In this document: positions 22,255 through 31,443 of the stretch, in pieces
Numbering within the stretch: position 1 is the stretch's first letter
How the letters are laid out: every line of letters begins with the position of its first letter
IMG/VR virus record: IMGVR_UViG_3300047358_000424
Coordinates: 1-42,465 of that record
DNA: 42,465 bases
Direction: 5' to 3' (one strand)
From: a virus
Program-made: the position numbers and the translations under genes
The notes under the pieces: model-generated
What the model saw: the letters and a program-made list of their open reading frames with translations, nothing else
Databases searched by the model: none
Told to the model about the DNA's origin: nothing

Positions 22255-23172
22255 ATGTCAGAAGATACAGAACCAACAGGAGGTCTGGGAGGCGGAAGCG
22301 TCGATCAGGAAGCCTCCGAACCATCAACTTCGCCCAGCCAATTTGATTTCTCATCAGAGGACGCATACGGACAGTTCTACGAGTCACTGCCAGAAGAGCT
22401 TCAGGCACACGACACCCTGAGAAACACCAAGTCGATTCATGCATTAGCTGATCAACTTGTTAATGCGCAGAGTGCATTGGGTAATAAACGACTACAGGCT
22501 CCCCAAGAAGACTGGGGAGACGAGCAGTGGGAGGATTTCTACAATCAGATTCGACCCGAAAACGGTGAATACTCAGTCTCAGATGAGCTCTCTTTTGAAG
22601 GTGCAGAATCCACCCCTGACTTCGCAGATGAGACGATTCAGGAACTTGTGGATTTTTCCGCAGAGATGGGTCTTAGTCAAAAACAATTCGACATACTATA
22701 CGAGCGTTATGCTCAGATGGCCGTTGATGGACAAGACCGTATGTCCGCCGAAACACAGGATCTAGTTGCGAACCACCGACAATCCATTCAAGGAGAGTGG
22801 GGAGAAAAGTATGAGTCAAACCTAGCCGAAGCCAATCAGGCGTACGAAGCACTTGCTTCCGAGATTCCCGAACTTAGAGAGTTGATCGACTCAGACCCTG
22901 TTGTGGCAAACCACCCAGCCGTGCTTAAGGTTTTTCACAGAATCGCAGAGGTATCTGGCGATGCACTGCCTCTTGCGGAAAACAACCCCACATCTGGGTT
23001 TGCTGCTGAAAACATTCATGGCATTAAGAGCGCAATTCAGGAATTGGATTCCAGTCATGCGGAATTAATTATGTCGGATCCAGCCTCTCTTAACATGGCG
23101 GATCGTACAAAACGACAGCAAATATTGGATCAACGGGCGAAGTTATACTCTAATTTGTACCCATCTGATTAA
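22255..23172 (+). CDS. Capsid assembly scaffolding protein
   Basis: A 305-residue acidic protein just before the major capsid gene. It starts MSEDTEPTGGLGGG with a disordered Ser/Glu/Gly region of about 40 residues, then a mainly helical body. It includes DWGDEQWEDFYNQIRPENGE and VDFSAEMGLSQKQFDILYER, typical of T7 gp9-like scaffold/minor head proteins (GLsqeQ motif). It ends with a basic helical segment (RTKRQQILDQRAKLYSNLYP), where scaffolds contact the coat protein. It is followed by a strong terminator. Confidence 0.9.
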   Translation: MSEDTEPTGGLGGGSVDQEASEPSTSPSQFDFSSEDAYGQFYESLPEELQAHDTLRNTKSIHALADQLVNAQSALGNKRLQAPQEDWGDEQWEDFYNQIRPENGEYSVSDELSFEGAESTPDFADETIQELVDFSAEMGLSQKQFDILYERYAQMAVDGQDRMSAETQDLVANHRQSIQGEWGEKYESNLAEANQAYEALASEIPELRELIDSDPVVANHPAVLKVFHRIAEVSGDALPLAENNPTSGFAAENIHGIKSAIQELDSSHAELIMSDPASLNMADRTKRQQILDQRAKLYSNLYPSD

Positions 23173-23199
23173 AATAGACTTGACATCTCCTTTAAACAG

Positions 23200-23234
23200 G
23201 GCTATCCCAGCTATTACTGGGGTAGCCTTTTTTT
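23200..23234 (+). terminator. Intrinsic terminator after the scaffold gene
   Basis: An 11-bp stem, GGCTATCCCAG (23200-23210) with CTGGGGTAGCC (23217-23227) including one G-U pair, has a 6-nt loop and is followed by seven T. The capsid gene starts 109 nt further on, so that interval should contain a separate promoter or processed leader; it contains TATAAC near 23269 but no clear -35. Confidence 0.92.
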
Positions 23235-23343
23235 AGGTCCTAGTATCAGCTTTAGAAGGCCGTTGGTTACGTATAACTAGAAGAGTCCGAAAGGGTAGCT
23301 CATCGAAAAGCAAACTTCTATTTAACTTAACTTATATTATATT

Positions 23344-24447
23344 ATGGCATATTCAGATCCATCCTACATGTCAGACAACGGCTCAGGTGCTGCTGCAATC
23401 AGCAACGCCGCTGCTCTGAACACCGCATACGTTGAATCGTTCAAAGCTGGTTTCGAACAAGCATTCCAGCAAACTGAATCTAAGCTTCAACCGTATTTTG
23501 AACAAGAATCCCAAAACGAAGAGTTCCAATACTTTGATCGTATCGGCGTCGCCGAAGAAATGACCGAAGACGCTACTCGTTATGGCGATAACCCTAACAG
23601 TGATATCTCTCACGATCGTCGTCGCATCGGTCTTAAGGACTACGAGCTCGGCAAGTACATCGACGAGAAAGATCTTAAGCGCGTGCTTACAGATCCAATG
23701 AATGCTTACACACAAGCACTTCTTGCATCAGGTAAGCGTAAGATCGACGATATCATCATCGACCGAATATTCGGAGAAGCGTACACAGGTCGTAGCGGTG
23801 GCACAACCGTTACTTTCTCCCGTGCCGATTCCTCTACTCGTGACACCAACATCACTATTGGTAATCTGAGCAAGAACGAGGCTAACCCAATCATCGACAC
23901 CTACGATGCAGCTACTGCAAAGAATGGTGTTGATATCGTTGCTGGTAACACTGAAGGTTTCTCCATCGGTGCTAACTATGACGGTACCCCAACTGGCGGT
24001 GCTGCTCCTCTTGGTCTTACCCTTGAGAAGTTGAAGGCTGCTCGTCGCACAATGCTTCGTCTTGAAGCTATTGGTCAGGATGACGTCGTTAACTGCTTCC
24101 TTACTTCGACTCAGTTCAACGACCTTCTTGGAATCGAGGAGATCATCAACTCTGACTACGCTGTTCGCAAGTCCCTTGCAGAAGGTGCGGTCACTACGTT
24201 CATGGGCTTCCGTTTCATCCAAACCGAGCGTCTTGGTCTTAACAACGACGGTGCTAACAACGACGAGCGTCGTGTTATCGTTGCAACTCCAAAGGCACTT
24301 AAGATGTCTATCGGCACATCCCTTAAGGGCGATGTGTGGCGTGTTCCAGCCAAGAAGAACATCCCTTACGTGTACTTCAAGCTCTGCTCTGAAGCATCTC
24401 GTATGTGGGGTGAGGTTACTGGCGAAATCCGCTGCCTAGAGGCTTAA
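23344..24447 (+). CDS. Major capsid protein
   Basis: A 367-residue coat protein in T7-group order after the scaffold. It starts MAYSDPSYMSDNGSGAAAIS and contains RRRIGLKDYELGKYIDEKDL, LGLTLEKLKAARRTMLRLEA and SKSLxEG-like stretches (VRKSLAEGAVTTFMGFRFIQ), as in HK97-fold phage capsids. Codons are strongly biased to C-ending forms compared with neighbours, as expected for the most expressed gene. It has its own upstream terminator and a downstream hairpin, so it is a separate expression unit. The leader is AT-rich without Shine-Dalgarno (ACTTATATTATATT). Confidence 0.93.
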   Translation: MAYSDPSYMSDNGSGAAAISNAAALNTAYVESFKAGFEQAFQQTESKLQPYFEQESQNEEFQYFDRIGVAEEMTEDATRYGDNPNSDISHDRRRIGLKDYELGKYIDEKDLKRVLTDPMNAYTQALLASGKRKIDDIIIDRIFGEAYTGRSGGTTVTFSRADSSTRDTNITIGNLSKNEANPIIDTYDAATAKNGVDIVAGNTEGFSIGANYDGTPTGGAAPLGLTLEKLKAARRTMLRLEAIGQDDVVNCFLTSTQFNDLLGIEEIINSDYAVRKSLAEGAVTTFMGFRFIQTERLGLNNDGANNDERRVIVATPKALKMSIGTSLKGDVWRVPAKKNIPYVYFKLCSEASRMWGEVTGEIRCLEA

Positions 24448-24455
24448 TCTAAACC

Positions 24456-24487
24456 GTAGCCTCCCCTGAATTGACGGGGGAGGCTAC
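24456..24487 (+). terminator. Hairpin after the capsid gene
   Basis: A perfect 11-bp stem, GTAGCCTCCCC (24456-24466) with GGGGAGGCTAC (24477-24487), is followed by TTCTCCTCT and, 9 nt after the stem, the ATG of tail tube A. The T-run is weak, so partial termination is likely. The hairpin occupies the space where a ribosome-binding site for the next gene would be. Confidence 0.75.
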
Positions 24488-24496
24488 TTCTCCTCT

Positions 24497-25120
24497 ATGG
24501 CTATAGAAGCATCTAAGTTAAAGATAATGAACGCTGCCTTGCGTATGGTTGGCAGCTATCACATGGAGGACTATGCTGATGACGATGCCGTGCCGAGCAG
24601 TACTTACGAAATAACTAATCGTGCTTACTTACAGGCCGTCACTGAGTTGTTCGGCGACAATATTTTTAATTACAACACGAAGCGGTCAGGGTTGACTGGT
24701 GTCGAATCAACAGAGTTTAAAAACTTTGGATACGAGTATACACTACCTACCGATTTTAATTTATTTTTATACATAGAGACTGCAGAAGACAACCTTGTTC
24801 CCGATTTCCGATTTGCGAACGGCAAGTTGTATGCAAGCGAACCATCCCTAAATATCACATACACGTATGTTCCTGATCTAGAGATGTCCGCACAAGGACT
24901 ACCAGCTTTCCTTGTTCGACTGCTAACTCTCCATATAGCACAAAATGTGGCAATCGAGTTGTCTGGTTCTGAAAACCGACATGAGATACTCCACAAACAG
25001 TATATTATGGCTCTTCGAAGAGCACGCACACTAGAAGGCCGTCAGGGACCAGCGCAGACTTATATCAGCGACAGTAACTCTCAGTTTATAAGCGCACATC
25101 AAGGGTATGGCTCGGTATAG
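24497..25120 (+). CDS. Tail tubular protein A (T7 gp11-like)
   Basis: A 207-residue protein starting MAIEASKLKIMNAALRMVGS, the typical opening of gp11-type adaptor proteins (N-x-AL-x-x-x-G). It contains YEITNRAYLQAVTELFGDNI and ends with a Ser/Gln-rich segment. The family forms the ring between portal and nozzle. The stop overlaps the tail tube B start by 14 nt. Confidence 0.9.
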   Translation: MAIEASKLKIMNAALRMVGSYHMEDYADDDAVPSSTYEITNRAYLQAVTELFGDNIFNYNTKRSGLTGVESTEFKNFGYEYTLPTDFNLFLYIETAEDNLVPDFRFANGKLYASEPSLNITYTYVPDLEMSAQGLPAFLVRLLTLHIAQNVAIELSGSENRHEILHKQYIMALRRARTLEGRQGPAQTYISDSNSQFISAHQGYGSV

Positions 25121-28067
25121 TAATGTCCAAACAGACTTCTCAGGTGGTTTAATCAGTGATTATGTTCTGGGACGTACTGATATTAAGCGCATAGCTAATT
25201 CGGGGCGCAAGTTTAGAAACTTCTTTCCATCGCTACAAGGCCCTGCTATCTTTAGGACAGGGTTTAAGTGGTACAGAACAGAGAACTATACTGGAGATGC
25301 TGTTGCGTCTATTGATGTTGTCTTATCAACAGATGAGCCTTATAGAGTAGTATTCACCCCTCAGCAAGTAGAGATATTTGACAAAGACAGTGTACTCAAG
25401 GATACAGTAGCCACTACTTACTCTGCTACTGATATCAAAGATATTCGGTTTAGTTCAGAAACAGGAGAGCTTTATATAGCTCATGGTCTTCATAGACCAA
25501 GAAAACTTTCAGCTGACTTATCATATGTAACAGCAACACTTGTGTCCAGTGACGGCTATACCCTTGAGGACGACGGCGGAGTTACACTGCAAACTAACGT
25601 CGAAGTGCAGGGAGACGACCAGTGGACGCTGGAGGATTTGTCATTTGATGTAGAGCCTTTCCTTGAAAAAGAAGCCTCAGGTAAAAAGTTCACTATTTCA
25701 CAAAATGAGCGATACGTTAAATTGGAGTCGAGTGTCAATTCGTTTTCAGCTGTAGTCAACAATCCAACTAGAGACTGGTATGTGGATTACACTATTGGGT
25801 CTAATAAATATTTAGGTAAGGTAGTAGACTCGACTTACACGACTAATTACACTCTCGACAACCCTACAAACACAACCGTGTATGTGGAGCCAGTTGTTTC
25901 CGTATTGGATATTGAAGATAATGCAGCACAACTCTATCTTTTAGACAGCGATGAGGTAGATGAGGCAACACAGCCATCAGTAAGTAAGGCTCTTGAGTTG
26001 GATGGGGTTGGTGAAGATGAAATACATCTGCGCTCCGACACTACAGTGTTCAGTTCGGGGTTTACCGACTCGTGGGTTCGTGTGGGTAGTGATAGACGAA
26101 ATAACAATGTAGTTGTTGGTGAGAATCGTGATCTGGTTCGATGGGTTAAGATCAAAGAGCATCTTGGAGCCGAAGACCACCCTGTTGAGTTTTACAGAGG
26201 AACCTACGATAACAGTGTGTACAAAAGCGGGAGTGTTTATAGAATATACGACGGCTTTACCAGTGGCACCTTGTATATGGCTGGCCCTGACACTCAGGGG
26301 GCTATTAAGATAGTCAACGCCGTTTTGCAAGGCAATGGAAACAGGACGTATACCTTTGTTAATAAATTATCGGCAACCAACCCACACAACGACACAAACC
26401 CACCCGCCGTAAGTGCAAGCTATGTGATTGGGAACTTATCCACCCAAAAACAATTTGACTGTGTGAAGTGTTATAATTCGGCAGACGGTATCCCGAAAGT
26501 TGAAGAGTATTCATCTTCAAATACAGCGGGTAATCTGATAGTTCCTGCCACTTCCAGCAGTTTTACAGCCACTGAGATTGCAAATGACGCTAACCTTAAT
26601 GTTACAGAAACCACTTTCCTTCCAGAGGACATAGGCCGACATATACTTGGTCGTATGCAGTCGGGCAGCGTCTACATGAAAGTAGTTCGCTTCACCAGTG
26701 CCCAGCAAGTAGTAGTTGAACTGCTTAACTCAGCTCCTCGTGACAAACGAACACTTGCTTTTGAAAACGGAGGTTTGTTTGAAGATGTAAAACTTGGTGC
26801 GTGGTATGGTGGTAATTATCCCAGAACCGTAGCTAAATTTGAACAACGTCGTATCTTTGGAGGTACTTATCAAAACGCCAATTATATTTACTTTAGTAGA
26901 GTTGGAGAGGAGCAAAGTTTTCAGCCAACGCAGGACGACGGTGAAGTGTTGGATACAGATGCTATAACATATGCACTGGCTAATCGTAATGCATCTATTC
27001 GTTGGATCAACGCAGCTAAGGATTTGGTTGTCGGAACAACTGGTGGTATATACCGAATCGTTCCGAATCAATACCAATACGGTATTAGCCCGAAAACAAT
27101 TCGTATGGAGCTTACGGAAGAGGAACCCTGTGAGATACAGGCAGAAACAGTGGGCAGCTCTGTGTTTTATCCAGATCAGTCAGGAACAAGGCTGATGGAG
27201 TATAAACACGACACAACCCTGAATAGCGCATCATCTAACGATGTGTCTAAGCTGATATACCCGATATTTTTAACTGACACTATCGCTCAAATTGCGTATC
27301 AGCACACACCCCAACCAAGAATCTGGGTTCGCACCGTATCAGGTAAGTTGTACTGCTTGTCTTATCACAGACAGGAGGAGTTCTATGCGTGGTCTGAGCA
27401 GGATCTTGGTTCAAATGTAAAAGTAATGGATATGTCTGTAATGCACAAAGGATCTGCTACTGATTTGGATCAGTTGTGGATTGTTGTTCGACGTGGTGGT
27501 ACTATTTATACAGAAGCGTTAGCTGAAACAGATCCTGTGCAGCTGACGGAGAGCTATCCAATGCTGGATAGCTACATTGAGTTGGTAAAACCAGAAAACG
27601 GTTTAATTAATAACGATATAAGCGCACGCTTTGGAGCTGGAGAAACTGTTTCTGTTGTCGAAGATGGTGTATATATAGGTGAGTCAGCAACATCCGACGG
27701 AACAGTTCCAATATCCGCACAGGCCGAGCGGGTGGTTGTGGGCCTACGCTATACAGGGGAACTACAGATGATGTTCCCGACATGGGACGCAACCAACAAA
27801 CCAGCGTATTCTTCGGAAACGGCTCGTATTATCTCGATAAAGCTTTTCCTGATTAACACATGGAGCTTCATGTTGGGTATAAAGGATAGGTTTGAGACAA
27901 TCCGAACATCCACAACTTACGGAAACGGTAAAGGTTTCACTGGTTTTGATAAAGAAAGACCAGTGACAGGCTCTACATTTGGTGCCGACAATGTACCAAC
28001 AATTAAGCACAGTGAGCCATACCCCTTGACAGTCGCCTCGATAACCACCAAAACTGATTTAAATTGA
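25107..28067 (+). CDS. Tail tubular protein B (T7 gp12-like nozzle)
   Basis: A 986-residue, mostly beta protein (gp12 of T7 is about 794). The start MARYSNVQTDFSGGLISDYVLGRTD and the phrase RKFRNFFPSLQGPAIFRTGF are typical of the gp12 family. So are PRTVAKFEQRRIFGGTYQNA, AITYALANRNASIRWINAAKD and VGTTGGIYRI in the C-terminal half. Six copies form the tail nozzle. AAGGGT before the ATG is one of the few Shine-Dalgarno-like sequences here. About 190 extra residues relative to T7 lie in the N-terminal half, suggesting an inserted domain. Confidence 0.93.
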   Translation: MARYSNVQTDFSGGLISDYVLGRTDIKRIANSGRKFRNFFPSLQGPAIFRTGFKWYRTENYTGDAVASIDVVLSTDEPYRVVFTPQQVEIFDKDSVLKDTVATTYSATDIKDIRFSSETGELYIAHGLHRPRKLSADLSYVTATLVSSDGYTLEDDGGVTLQTNVEVQGDDQWTLEDLSFDVEPFLEKEASGKKFTISQNERYVKLESSVNSFSAVVNNPTRDWYVDYTIGSNKYLGKVVDSTYTTNYTLDNPTNTTVYVEPVVSVLDIEDNAAQLYLLDSDEVDEATQPSVSKALELDGVGEDEIHLRSDTTVFSSGFTDSWVRVGSDRRNNNVVVGENRDLVRWVKIKEHLGAEDHPVEFYRGTYDNSVYKSGSVYRIYDGFTSGTLYMAGPDTQGAIKIVNAVLQGNGNRTYTFVNKLSATNPHNDTNPPAVSASYVIGNLSTQKQFDCVKCYNSADGIPKVEEYSSSNTAGNLIVPATSSSFTATEIANDANLNVTETTFLPEDIGRHILGRMQSGSVYMKVVRFTSAQQVVVELLNSAPRDKRTLAFENGGLFEDVKLGAWYGGNYPRTVAKFEQRRIFGGTYQNANYIYFSRVGEEQSFQPTQDDGEVLDTDAITYALANRNASIRWINAAKDLVVGTTGGIYRIVPNQYQYGISPKTIRMELTEEEPCEIQAETVGSSVFYPDQSGTRLMEYKHDTTLNSASSNDVSKLIYPIFLTDTIAQIAYQHTPQPRIWVRTVSGKLYCLSYHRQEEFYAWSEQDLGSNVKVMDMSVMHKGSATDLDQLWIVVRRGGTIYTEALAETDPVQLTESYPMLDSYIELVKPENGLINNDISARFGAGETVSVVEDGVYIGESATSDGTVPISAQAERVVVGLRYTGELQMMFPTWDATNKPAYSSETARIISIKLFLINTWSFMLGIKDRFETIRTSTTYGNGKGFTGFDKERPVTGSTFGADNVPTIKHSEPYPLTVASITTKTDLN

Positions 28068-28068
28068 T

Positions 28069-28701
28069 ATGGAAGTAGCAGTAATCTCAATAATAGCTAG
28101 CTCGCTTATAAGTTATAGATCCGCGATGAATTCCGCCAAAGCGCAGGAGTATGCTGCGGAGGCTGCTGAGGCGCAGGGGGTGTATAACGCACAGATCGAC
28201 GTTAACAACGCTCGTGCTGCTGCGGATCAGGAGGCTTTTAATCAGTCAGCTGCAGAAGCCAATAAATACCGAGATATGGAAGCTAACCAGAAAAAACGGA
28301 CTGCTCTTTCTAAACAACTTAATGCTGAGTTGGCCAAAGAGCGTATACAGATGACATCATCTTATGGGACATTCGAAGATACCTTTAGATCCTATGAGAT
28401 GGAAGCGAATAATCGCCTTGCTAGTTTTGACTTTGACGCATCCGAATCAAGTTACCAATACAATTTGCAATCAGGAGAGGCTGGGCGTAAACGTAACCTA
28501 GCATGGGATCAGGGTCTTGCTCAGCGTGAACTAACACTAGCTTCTTCTGCCAACCAAGCTACACAGCTCCGCAATCAAGCATCAAACACCAGACTTGGTG
28601 CTTATGGTTCTTTGATTGGTGGGATCGGACAAGCAGCTTATATGGGCAGTGAAATGAAGCCCTCGGCAGCCAAGGGCCAGCCCTCGGCAGCCAAGGGCTA
28701 G
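28069..28701 (+). CDS. Internal virion protein, T7 gp14-like
   Basis: A 210-residue Ala/Glu/Gln-rich helical protein with a short hydrophobic N-terminus (VAVISIIASSLISYRSAM) and long helices (AKAQEYAAEAAEAQGVYNAQ). It is in the position of T7 gp14, which is ejected and forms the outer-membrane channel. The C-terminus repeats PSAAKGQPSAAKG, encoded by a 21-bp tandem palindromic repeat that continues past the stop, so the tail of this protein looks like a by-product of a DNA-level repeat. Confidence 0.82.
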   Translation: MEVAVISIIASSLISYRSAMNSAKAQEYAAEAAEAQGVYNAQIDVNNARAAADQEAFNQSAAEANKYRDMEANQKKRTALSKQLNAELAKERIQMTSSYGTFEDTFRSYEMEANNRLASFDFDASESSYQYNLQSGEAGRKRNLAWDQGLAQRELTLASSANQATQLRNQASNTRLGAYGSLIGGIGQAAYMGSEMKPSAAKGQPSAAKG

Positions 28702-28710
28702 CCCTCGGCA
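28658..28710 (+). repeat. 21-bp palindromic tandem repeat, 2.5 copies
   Basis: Unit AGCCCTCGGCAGCCAAGGGC plus one base occurs at 28658-28678 and 28679-28699, and 11 bases of a third at 28700-28710. Each unit can fold (AGCCCT pairing with AGGGCT in the second). The repeat spans the stop codon of the gp14-like gene and sits 22 nt before the next start. It is GC-rich relative to its flanks. Confidence 0.85.
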
Positions 28711-28731
28711 TAGAAACCGAAAGAGTGATAT

Positions 28732-31443
28732 ATGGCCATTCAATTAAATACCCAAACTGCTCCTCAGCAAAAAGCACCTTTCTCAGCTTTTGATACTACT
28801 TCGAACTACCGAAGTGGTTTATCTGATGTAGCCCAAGGTCTCAGTCAAGTAGGCCAAGCTGCGTTTAAAATAGCTACGGAACAAAAGCGACAGAAAGAGC
28901 AAGCACAGAAGTTGCTGTCAGGGGAGGCTTATACAAACTACAACGTAGAACTTGATCGTGCGCATAATGAACTTGATCACGCCTTTAAAACAGGAAACAT
29001 TGATCAGATAAATCAAGCAAAGGCTAATTTTAGCAAGCTTCAAGAGCCCGATTTTAATAAATTTCTGGGTGAAGACGCAGGTGGTTTGATTGAAAGCGAA
29101 TCGGCTCTTGCTCCTTACCGACAAAAAGCAGGTGAGTCGTGGGGTATGCTTAACAACAAGGTTCTTCTTCAAGAGAACAATAGGCTGGTTTCAAATCGAA
29201 CCAATAGGCATCTTGATGGACTAAGAAGCACAACTATCCGAGCAATTACCAACAACCCTTCTGGGCTTCCGTCAGCGGATGCAGTTGCTCTTTTCAACTC
29301 GCTAATACCTTCTGACGAATTTCATAATCTGCTGGATGCACAGCTTACAGGGGATATGCGGAATGCGTTTGGAAGAAATGCAGCCAGCAGTGCTGTTGCT
29401 CTACTAAAGCATCAGCTAAAAACAGCAAACAGTGCTGATGAGTTGAACGCTCGCAAAGAAATAGGCGATGCGTTTGTAAACGAGTCTCTGTCTAGTTATG
29501 GTTTTACCGAGGAGCATTTACTTAATCTAGAGGACATATATAATACAAGATATGCTGAAGTAAGCGACCCCACTTATTTAGTAGAACAAGCAGAGGAAGA
29601 ATTTACTACTCTTAATAACACCTACGATGCTTTTTGGAATCTTACGTCAGCTACTGACTCAAGAAGCGCAGCTCAAAAGTTGGAGCAACAGGTAATTAAT
29701 GCAAAAGAAAACCCTTACGTTGTAAAAGAACACGGAGATGCCCTTAGAGAAATGGAAGAGGTGTTGTCCATGTTTACACCCCCAGTGGATGCTCAGGGCA
29801 ACCTGTTGGGGGATAGGGACTCCTTAGTTGATCTTTTGGCTCGGCGATTTATTCTCAGCAGACCAGATAGCCGACCATCCTTTGCTGACTTTCAGGTTAT
29901 TGTTGATAAAGATAGTACCTTAAGTAACAAAACAGTCGAGAGAGTACAGAACTACATTAACTCGCGCATAGACATAGTAGAGCGAGGTTTGGCGGAAAGT
30001 GACCTAGCATCACTAGGCGCATTGTATCCTGATTTTAAAAATGCTATTACATCGGGAGATCAGGATAAAGCCCGTCTTTACTACACGGAAGTAATTCTGC
30101 CAGAGCTTACAGCTGAAGGTATGGATGCTGGGGTTTATGGTGAAGTTGGAGGTAATATCAAACTACCTCCTGAGATGTGGTTTGGATTAACCGATGAAGT
30201 AGTTTCTGGAAGATTTAAACAAAGACACAGTGTGGAGCAAGCCGCTTCCGATGTGTACAACCTACTTGTTAAAAACAGAGGTCACGAGGAGGCGGCAATT
30301 GCAGGTGCTATGTTTGCTGCAGGCAGTCCAAGTATATCCGAAGGAAAGCATCAAACTTATATGCTTTTCATGGCTGCAGCAAGAGCTGTTCGCGAGGGAG
30401 ATGATCCACAGACAGTGACGGAACAGTTACTTGAGTTTGATCGCTTGGCGGTGACTAACGTAGATAATGATCAAGTTAATGATCTATACGACGAGTTTTA
30501 CGCCAAAGAGGATGTTGGCGCAGTGATGGATGTAGAGTTGCTTGATTCAGTACAAAGAATTAAGCAACTTGATGGTACTACCCGATACAGGGAAAAAGTT
30601 TTCTATGAAAACCAACTAAAGGGTTTAATTGCTAAGTATGTTAAGCAGGGACATTCGACTGATGAGGTATTTGAGTTAGTGCAGCAGCACGAAGACAGAT
30701 ATCTTCGACCTTATTATGGAACTTTGCGTCAAGTTAGAGAAGGTCAGACTGCTTTTATACACCCCGAAGTTTACAACGAAAATGTTGATCCAAAATACGA
30801 GCGAAGAGGTCTTTTAGGATCAATGTTTATTAGTCCCATCAGTGAGGTGCCCGCTTTAGGCGGTAAGACAGGGGCAAAGCGTGTTGCCGAGATCAGTCAG
30901 GCAGCAGTAATTGCGTGGGCAACCAAGCACTACAATATTCTTGATACCGATATAGTCCGAGGAGATATGGATTTTGGTTTTCGAGATCTGAAAGCAGAAA
31001 TCGAGAAGACAACCTTACCTGTTGGAGAGGTGGGTTTTACTCCCGAACTTTACCGCAGCCAAATGGAAGCTGAAGGTGTTGAGGAAATGGATCAGCGAGC
31101 TTTATTCCTTGGTCTTAGTAATAACAATTACTATCCCGCAGGTGAAGGGCTTTTTGGTCCAAAAGGTGACGGAGTTCCGATTGCAGAGGTTCGTGGTACT
31201 ACATTTAGACAAGGAAGGGAATATTATGTTTTGGAAGCTTACAATCCTCGGCTGCTTAGGTACGAATCTATTGTAGATTCAGATAATAAAGAAGTCTTGG
31301 TTCCAGTAGATGTCATCAACCCAATAATACGTAAAGCTGTTTTGGAGGATGTCGGTTTGAATCCTCTTGATGTTACAATTGGTGATTTTACTACATCAGC
31401 CACCTCTTCTCAAAACAGAGTGTGGAACCTACTCAGTCAATAA
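28732..31443 (+). CDS. Internal virion protein, T7 gp15-like
   Basis: A 903-residue, soluble, largely helical protein (T7 gp15 is 747). It starts MAIQLNTQTAPQQKAPFSAF, has an early helical domain, and is in the position of gp15, which forms the periplasmic tube during DNA ejection. I see no catalytic motif. Its stop (TAA) is immediately followed by the ATG of the giant gp16-like gene (TAAATG), so the two are coupled. The assignment is by position, size and composition. Confidence 0.8.
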   Translation: MAIQLNTQTAPQQKAPFSAFDTTSNYRSGLSDVAQGLSQVGQAAFKIATEQKRQKEQAQKLLSGEAYTNYNVELDRAHNELDHAFKTGNIDQINQAKANFSKLQEPDFNKFLGEDAGGLIESESALAPYRQKAGESWGMLNNKVLLQENNRLVSNRTNRHLDGLRSTTIRAITNNPSGLPSADAVALFNSLIPSDEFHNLLDAQLTGDMRNAFGRNAASSAVALLKHQLKTANSADELNARKEIGDAFVNESLSSYGFTEEHLLNLEDIYNTRYAEVSDPTYLVEQAEEEFTTLNNTYDAFWNLTSATDSRSAAQKLEQQVINAKENPYVVKEHGDALREMEEVLSMFTPPVDAQGNLLGDRDSLVDLLARRFILSRPDSRPSFADFQVIVDKDSTLSNKTVERVQNYINSRIDIVERGLAESDLASLGALYPDFKNAITSGDQDKARLYYTEVILPELTAEGMDAGVYGEVGGNIKLPPEMWFGLTDEVVSGRFKQRHSVEQAASDVYNLLVKNRGHEEAAIAGAMFAAGSPSISEGKHQTYMLFMAAARAVREGDDPQTVTEQLLEFDRLAVTNVDNDQVNDLYDEFYAKEDVGAVMDVELLDSVQRIKQLDGTTRYREKVFYENQLKGLIAKYVKQGHSTDEVFELVQQHEDRYLRPYYGTLRQVREGQTAFIHPEVYNENVDPKYERRGLLGSMFISPISEVPALGGKTGAKRVAEISQAAVIAWATKHYNILDTDIVRGDMDFGFRDLKAEIEKTTLPVGEVGFTPELYRSQMEAEGVEEMDQRALFLGLSNNNYYPAGEGLFGPKGDGVPIAEVRGTTFRQGREYYVLEAYNPRLLRYESIVDSDNKEVLVPVDVINPIIRKAVLEDVGLNPLDVTIGDFTTSATSSQNRVWNLLSQ

